NCBI GenBank assembly: GCA_964435965.1 | Contig: CAYTBB010000038.1 | Coordinates: 1 to 11,883, forward strand | Source of the DNA: 20-14-all-45-10 sp964435965 | GTDB taxonomy: Bacteria; Chloroflexota; Dehalococcoidia; GIF9; AB-539-J10 | Reading direction: 5' to 3' | Length of the DNA: 11,883 bases | Part shown: one piece after another, positions 11,414 through 11,883 of the stretch | Position numbering within the stretch: position 1 is the first letter of the stretch | Layout of the letters: every line of letters begins with the position of its first letter | The notes under the pieces: model-generated | Databases searched by the model: none | What the model was told of the DNA's origin: nothing | The model's input: the letters and a program-made list of their open reading frames with translations, nothing else | Program-made: the position numbers and the translations under genes

Positions 11414-11883
11414 ATGAACCTTAAAGCGCTACACTCGATAAGCTATGGCCTGTATGTGATAGGTTCCAGAAAAGGAGATAGGATCAATGGTCAGACTGCC
11501 AACACAGTAATTCAAGTCTCCTCCGAGCCGCCGACTATTTCTGTGTGCATCAATAAGGAAAACCTCACCCATGAGTTCATTAAGGATAGCGGAGTCTTTA
11601 CGGTTTCAGTTTTCTCCCAGGACACCCCCTTGAGTCTTATCGGCCGTTTTGGCTTCAAATCGGGAAGAGATATAGACAAGTTCGATGGTGTCAACTACAG
11701 AATAGGGGAGACTCAAGCCCCCATAGTTCTCGATCATGCTCTGGCCTACATGGAAGCAAAGGTGACTCAGGAAGTGGATGCGGGAACCCATACCATTTTT
11801 ATAGGGGAACTCGTGGGAGCGGATGTTATGAAAGAAGGCGAGCCTATGACTTATGCCTATTACCATCAGGTCAAAAGAGGTAC
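11414..11883 (+). CDS. Flavin reductase-like FMN-binding protein, N-terminal part (cut by the window end)
   Basis: 156 codons are present and the frame is still open at the last base. MNLKALHSISYGLYVIGSRK (1-20), GQTANTVIQVSSEPPTISVC (26-45), NLTHEFI (50-56) and SVFSQDTPLSLIGRFGFKSG (65-84) are typical of the FMN-binding flavin reductase domain of flavoredoxin and of the high-molecular-weight rubredoxin (Hrb) of acetogens. The last residues (YAYYHQVKRG) match the point where Hrb proteins lead into a C-terminal rubredoxin domain, which would lie just outside the window. Such proteins pass electrons from NAD(P)H to flavodiiron proteins or rubrerythrin, in line with the rbr gene 38 bases upstream. 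GGGAGGG (11400-11406) precedes ATG 11414. Whether a rubredoxin domain follows is not visible here. Confidence 0.88.
   Translation, partial: MNLKALHSISYGLYVIGSRKGDRINGQTANTVIQVSSEPPTISVCINKENLTHEFIKDSGVFTVSVFSQDTPLSLIGRFGFKSGRDIDKFDGVNYRIGETQAPIVLDHALAYMEAKVTQEVDAGTHTIFIGELVGADVMKEGEPMTYAYYHQVKRG

Overview
The window looks like a chromosomal segment of an anaerobic bacterium of moderate G+C, most like a Dehalococcoidia-type Chloroflexota. That assignment is an inference from gene content: rubrerythrins, a folate-independent MetE-like protein, a rubredoxin/flavin-reductase-type protein and a TusA/DsrE2 pair. No rRNA or other marker in the window settles it. Every gene I accept is on the + strand. 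I see no tRNA, rRNA, CRISPR array, transposase or phage gene.

Left part (1-5031): the 3' half of carB, then pyrK (electron-transfer subunit of dihydroorotate dehydrogenase), yjbQ (overlapping pyrK by 4 bases), a core MetE/UROD-like methyltransferase and a flavodoxin-fold NADPH-dependent FMN reductase-like protein. A long imperfect hairpin repeat fills the carB-pyrK gap and seems to supply pyrK's ribosome binding site. Inside pyrK are two short in-frame stretches resembling a palindromic dispersed repeat.

Middle (5032-5548): 517 bases without a conventional gene. The first ~260 bases are unexplained. The rest is a detailed regulatory region: a 7+7 dyad touching the -35 box, a strong sigma70-type promoter (TTGACA-17-TAGACT), a short leader ORF with a strong SD, a 9-bp hairpin that competes with an intrinsic terminator, and then the SD of hsp20. 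It has the layout of a transcription attenuator.

Right part (5549-11883): a tightly packed run of twelve genes, probably one operon under that leader. The order is hsp20, glutaredoxin-like protein, thioredoxin-reductase-like flavoprotein, two ferritin-like diiron proteins, a NifS/IscS homologue, IscU, a small double zinc ribbon, a DsrE2-like protein, TusA, rubrerythrin, and a flavin reductase-like protein cut by the window end. Together they suggest oxidative-stress defence coupled to Fe-S cluster assembly or repair and sulfane-sulfur handling.

The most notable observation is that the NifS/IscS homologue keeps the mobile-loop cysteine (C325) but has lost the PLP-binding lysine (Gln202 in its place). 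The neighbouring His, the PLP-contacting Gln and the substrate-binding Arg are also replaced. It is unlikely to be a cysteine desulfurase. Next to an intact IscU and a DsrE2/TusA sulfur-carrier pair, it suggests an Fe-S assembly module that does not draw sulfur from cysteine through PLP chemistry. I know of a parallel in the IscS of Archaeoglobus fulgidus.
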